Assembly (NCBI GenBank): GCA_903932885.1
Contig: CAIZHT010000193.1
Span: 1-15,497, forward strand
Direction: 5' to 3'
From: an uncultured Actinomycetes bacterium
GTDB taxonomy: Bacteria; Actinomycetota; Actinomycetes; Nanopelagicales; Nanopelagicaceae
DNA: 15,497 nucleotides
Shown here: positions 12,510 through 15,497 of the stretch, in pieces
Numbering within the stretch: position 1 is the stretch's first letter
Layout: each line of letters starts with the position of its first letter
Notes under the pieces: generated by a model
What the model was told of the DNA's origin: nothing
Databases searched by the model: none
Seen by the model: only the letters and a program-made list of their open reading frames with translations
Translations under genes and position numbers: made by a program

Positions 12510-14158
12510 CAACGTATGCACAACGCCCAACAGTTGCCGCAGGTGGATTAGTCCCCACACGTAAGGGAAGTAGTTTTGTAAAGTTTGTTACAAGTACAGA
12601 TCATAAAACTATTGGCTATTTGTATCTGATTACCTCATTTGCATGGTTCCTCATCGGTGGAATCCTTGCTTTGGTACTTCGCTCAGAGCTAGCGCGTCCA
12701 GGTATGCAGTTCTTGAGTAATGAGCAGTACAACCAAATTTTCACAATGCACGGCACAATCATGCTTTTGATGTTTGCTACTCCACTCTTTGTTGGATTTG
12801 CCAACGTGATCATGCCGCTACAAATTGGTGCAGCAGATGTTGCTTTCCCTCGATTGAACATGCTCTCGTACTGGCTCTATCTCTTTGGTGGCCTTATGGC
12901 ATTTGCTGGTTTCCTCAGTCCCGGGGGAGCGGCATCATTTGGTTGGACTGCTTACGCTCCACTTTCTAACTCAACATATTCACCAGGTATCGGTGGAGAT
13001 CTTTGGGTGATGGGTCTTGCAATTGGTGGAATTGGAACAATTCTCGGCGGCGTAAATTTCATTACAACTATTTTCACAATGCGCGCACCTGGTATGACAA
13101 TGTTTAGAATGTCGATCTTTTCTTGGAACGTTCTGCTCACATCAATATTGGTACTACTTGCATTCCCACCACTAGCTGTTGCACTCCTTGGTTTGGAATC
13201 AGACAGACTCTTTGGTTCGCATCTATTTGATCCAGCTAATGGCGGGGCGATGCTGTGGCAACACTTATTTTGGTTCTTTGGTCATCCAGAGGTTTATATC
13301 TTGGCACTTCCATTCTTTGGAATTGCTACTGAAATTCTTCCTGTCTTTAGTCGCAAACCAATCTTTGGATATAAGGGATTGATTGCAGCAACAATTGCAA
13401 TTGCAGCACTTTCAGTTTCAGTCTGGGCCCACCATATGTTTGCTAGCGGACAAGTGTTGCTGCCCTTCTTCTCCTTTATGACTTTCCTCATCGGTATTCC
13501 AACAGGTGTGAAATTCTTCAACTGGATCGGCACAATGTGGCGCGGTCATGTCTCCTTTGAAACACCTATGTTGTGGGTAATGGGTTTCTTAGTGACATTT
13601 CTTTTTGGCGGGCTTACAGGAATCATTCTTGCTTCGCCACCACTTGATTTTGCAGTCTCGGCTTCTTATTTCGTTGTAGCGCATTTCCACTATGTGCTCT
13701 TTGGAACAGTTGTATTTGCAATGTTTGCAGGCTTCTATTTCTGGTGGCCAAAGATGACAGGACGCATGCTCAATGAACGTCTTGGAAAGATCCACTTCTG
13801 GACAACATTCTTTGGCTTCCACCTCACATTCCTTATCCAGCACTGGTTAGGTATCAAAGGTTTCCCACGTCGTTACGCCGACTATCTTCCAACTGATGGC
13901 TTTACATTTATGAATACTGTTTCAACTATTGGTTCATTCTTGCTCGCCTTCTCGATGATTCCATTTATGATAAATATTTGGATCACACGTAACGCACCAC
14001 TTGTAGAGTGCGATGACCCATGGGGATACGGTTCATCATTAGAGTGGGCTACATCGTGCCCACCACCTCGACATAACTTCTTATCGATGCCTCGCATCAG
14101 TAGTGAGCGTCCCGCATTTGATTTACACCACCCACATATAAAAACTGAGGGGCACTAA
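12506..14158 (+). CDS. ctaD: Cytochrome c oxidase subunit I
   Basis: Catalytic aa3-type heme-copper oxidase subunit that reduces oxygen and pumps protons, 550 residues with about 12 helices. Heme a ligands are H82 (FTMHGT) and H395, and the heme a3 ligand is H393 ([10 protein letters not shown]). CuB ligands are H260 plus H309/H310 (WAHHMF), with the cross-linked Tyr at Y264 in GHPEVYIL. Proton-channel residues of the A1 type are present: D-channel D111 ([11 protein letters not shown]), E262 and K-channel K336 ([13 protein letters not shown]). The N-terminus is short and cytosolic ([12 protein letters not shown]). The C-terminus ends in the actinobacterial pattern [22 protein letters not shown]. 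It overlaps ctaC by 4 bp and lies 3 bp from ctaF. No anomaly is seen. Confidence 0.98.
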   Translation: MTTYAQRPTVAAGGLVPTRKGSSFVKFVTSTDHKTIGYLYLITSFAWFLIGGILALVLRSELARPGMQFLSNEQYNQIFTMHGTIMLLMFATPLFVGFANVIMPLQIGAADVAFPRLNMLSYWLYLFGGLMAFAGFLSPGGAASFGWTAYAPLSNSTYSPGIGGDLWVMGLAIGGIGTILGGVNFITTIFTMRAPGMTMFRMSIFSWNVLLTSILVLLAFPPLAVALLGLESDRLFGSHLFDPANGGAMLWQHLFWFFGHPEVYILALPFFGIATEILPVFSRKPIFGYKGLIAATIAIAALSVSVWAHHMFASGQVLLPFFSFMTFLIGIPTGVKFFNWIGTMWRGHVSFETPMLWVMGFLVTFLFGGLTGIILASPPLDFAVSASYFVVAHFHYVLFGTVVFAMFAGFYFWWPKMTGRMLNERLGKIHFWTTFFGFHLTFLIQHWLGIKGFPRRYADYLPTDGFTFMNTVSTIGSFLLAFSMIPFMINIWITRNAPLVECDDPWGYGSSLEWATSCPPPRHNFLSMPRISSERPAFDLHHPHIKTEGH

Positions 14159-14161
14159 TTC

Positions 14162-14566
14162 GTGGTAACTAACTGGCGCTTATTTGGTGGGCTTTCAATT
14201 TTCTATGTCTTCATCACTATTGTTTATTGGCAAGTCGATGGTGAGCCACTTGGTATTACAGCGATGCTTCTCTCTGCTTTTTTGGCGGGCATGGTCGGAT
14301 TTTATGTTTGGTTTACACAACGTCGAATCGGTACAACGCTTCCCGAAGATGATGTAGAAGCAGAGATATCAGATGGCGCCGGCGAACTTGGTTTCTACAG
14401 CCCACATTCATGGTGGCCTCTACCTGTTGCACTAAGCATGTGCGTTGCGGGTATGGGCTTGATCATCGGTTGGTGGCTCACCCTTATTGGATTCTCAGTC
14501 TTGGTTATTAGCATCATTGGAATGGTTACAGAGTACGAAAAGCCCCTTTCAACCTCTTCACATTAA
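14162..14566 (+). CDS. ctaF: Cytochrome c oxidase subunit IV, actinobacterial
   Basis: Small accessory membrane subunit of the actinobacterial aa3 oxidase, 134 residues with four hydrophobic stretches (about 7-24, 31-51, 86-104 and 105-123). The middle loop GTTLPEDDVEAEISDGAGELGFYSPHSWWP is characteristic of this family: an acidic segment followed by GFYSPHSWWPL. The start is GTG at 14162, 3 bp after the ctaD stop; GAGGGG lies about 12 nt upstream and read-through coupling is likely. The position right after ctaD is the usual one. The protein does not belong to the mitochondrial subunit IV family despite the name. Confidence 0.93.
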   Translation: MVTNWRLFGGLSIFYVFITIVYWQVDGEPLGITAMLLSAFLAGMVGFYVWFTQRRIGTTLPEDDVEAEISDGAGELGFYSPHSWWPLPVALSMCVAGMGLIIGWWLTLIGFSVLVISIIGMVTEYEKPLSTSSH

Positions 14567-14573
14567 TATCTAG

Positions 14574-15464
14574 GTGAGTAAGGTTTTTGGGCGCATTGCG
14601 CCTTTTCTTTTCGTCCTTCTGTGGAGTACTGGCTTTATCGGTGTGAAATACGGAATTCCATATTCGCCACCTTTCACATTCGTAGCGCTACGCATGCTTA
14701 TTGCTGCGCCACTTCTCGCACTGATTGCAATTATGGTCAATAAGAGATTCGAAATATCTCGTGCAATCTTTATTCAATCAAGTGCAATTGGACTCACCCT
14801 GCACGCTGCATATCTTGGAGGCTGTTTCTATGCTGTCAGTAGGGGATTGCCCGCGGGAATAGTTGCTCTCATAGTCAGCGTGCAACCTGTGTTGGTCTCT
14901 GTCTTTGCGGCGGTTTTTCTCAAAGAAGATCTTAGCGTGCGAAAAATTGCAGGTTTGCTCTTAGGTCTACTTGGTTTAGTTATCGTGCTCGCTCCCCGAA
15001 TAACAATAGATTCTGATATTCCATTGATGGCACTTGCTGGTTGCGTTATAGCCCTTATTGGTGGAACAAGTGGAACGATCTTGCAGAAGCGATTTGGAAG
15101 CGCGCTTCCGGTTCTTTCTTCAACTTCAATTCAGTATGCAATGACAGCACTTTCTATTGGAGCTCTTGCACTTGCTTCCGAGGATGTGTCTGTCACGTGG
15201 GATCCACGTTTTATATTCTCACTCATCTGGCTTATCGTCGTTCTTTCGGTCGGCGCAATATTGCTTCTCTTCTATTTGTTGCGTGATGGAAGCGCAGCTA
15301 GCGTCTCTTCTTATTACTATTTAGTTCCACCCGTAACTGCCATCGAGGCTTATTTCCTCTTCGGTGAGAAGGTAAGCATGTATGGCTTTATAGGAACCCT
15401 TATTACAGTTATCGGGGTGTGGTTAGTTGTAGCGAAGCGGGCTAGTGGTGCTCAATCTCTTTGA
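14574..15464 (+). CDS. DMT-superfamily transporter, two EamA domains
   Basis: 296-residue inner-membrane protein of the drug/metabolite transporter superfamily, with ten hydrophobic helices arranged as two EamA repeats (about 10-140 and 150-290). Features of the family include the N-terminal FVLLWSTGFIGVKYG, a Pro/Gly-rich helix around LPAGIVALIVSVQPVLVSVFAAVFLKE in repeat 1, and the matching SSYYYLVPPVTAIEAYFLFGE in repeat 2. The substrate cannot be told; relatives export amino acids or metabolites. The start is GTG at 14574, 7 bp after ctaF. It is co-oriented with the oxidase operon and probably read through from it, though it has no respiratory role. Its last 23 bp overlap the opposing gene at the window edge. 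Confidence 0.88.
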   Translation: MSKVFGRIAPFLFVLLWSTGFIGVKYGIPYSPPFTFVALRMLIAAPLLALIAIMVNKRFEISRAIFIQSSAIGLTLHAAYLGGCFYAVSRGLPAGIVALIVSVQPVLVSVFAAVFLKEDLSVRKIAGLLLGLLGLVIVLAPRITIDSDIPLMALAGCVIALIGGTSGTILQKRFGSALPVLSSTSIQYAMTALSIGALALASEDVSVTWDPRFIFSLIWLIVVLSVGAILLLFYLLRDGSAASVSSYYYLVPPVTAIEAYFLFGEKVSMYGFIGTLITVIGVWLVVAKRASGAQSL

Positions 15465-15497
15465 GATCTTGCGCGTTCACCTTAGGAACCGCAACTG
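15442..15497 (-). CDS. 3' end of an opposing gene, product unidentified
   Basis: The minus strand has a frame open from the window edge to a TAG at 15442-15444, ending VAVPKVNAQDLKEIEHH. Only 17 codons are visible, too few to name the family. In actinobacteria the genes for the cytochrome bc complex (qcrCAB, ctaE) often lie near ctaCDF, and a polar tail like this would suit the end of QcrB, but that is a guess from context. If real, the gene overlaps the transporter gene tail to tail by 23 bp. Confidence 0.4.
   Translation of the reverse strand, partial: VAVPKVNAQDLKEIEHH

Noticed and set aside
1..15497. Mobile elements, CRISPR arrays, phage genes, tRNA or rRNA genes
   Set aside because: No transposase or integrase frames, spaced direct repeats, target duplications or tRNA-like cloverleafs were found on either strand.

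Overview
The window looks like a stretch of chromosome from a small-genome, moderately low-GC actinobacterium. Freshwater planktonic acI types (Ca. Nanopelagicales, Planktophila/Nanopelagicus) are the best guess. The gene content is typically actinobacterial: a mycobacterial-type adenosine kinase, a DUF3043 protein, an actinobacterial cytochrome oxidase subunit IV (CtaF), a lipoprotein CtaC and an SCO2322-type secreted protein. Base composition is well below the usual actinobacterial GC, by eye about the mid-40s percent. Genes are very tightly packed, with ATGA overlaps, tail-to-tail genes that touch or overlap, and many apparently leaderless starts. The taxonomic call is an inference.

Left part (1-5931): a leucyl aminopeptidase gene (pepA, minus strand, C-terminus beyond the window) diverges from gcvT over 52 bp. 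On the minus strand, running leftwards from about 6200, is one operon. It starts with a cobalamin riboswitch, then a secreted four-cysteine SCO2322-like protein, EcfT, a fused double ATPase EcfA and a membrane S component. Together these form a complete energy-coupling-factor importer whose control by B12 can be read directly in the leader. Cobalamin or a close relative is therefore the likely cargo. The leader also holds an 11-nt perfect complementarity between an aptamer arm and the ribosome-binding site, and a 7-nt complementarity between the CCCGCAA loop and a downstream hairpin, so it suggests a readable switching mechanism.

Middle (6260-9394): an aldo/keto reductase (plus strand) ends exactly against a DUF3043 membrane protein (minus strand). 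Next comes quinolinate synthase nadA (minus), which diverges from the Fe-S carrier erpA (plus). A 17-bp inverted repeat lies across the predicted -35 regions of both promoters. NadA is itself an Fe-S enzyme, so the pairing makes functional sense.

Right part (9426-15497): adenosine kinase adoK (plus) meets a two-gene minus operon of a cysteine-desulfurase-fold protein and TusA. Diverging from that operon is the cytochrome aa3 oxidase operon ctaC-ctaD-ctaF, followed by a DMT/EamA exporter. The last 56 bases hold the 3' end of an opposing gene. The order erpA/adoK/desulfurase-TusA/ctaCDF matches a neighbourhood I recall from other actinobacteria. The standout is the desulfurase-fold protein: it keeps the catalytic cysteine loop but has lost the PLP-binding lysine and most other PLP contacts, in an intact reading frame coupled to TusA. 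It may be a PLP-free sulfur-handling pseudoenzyme.
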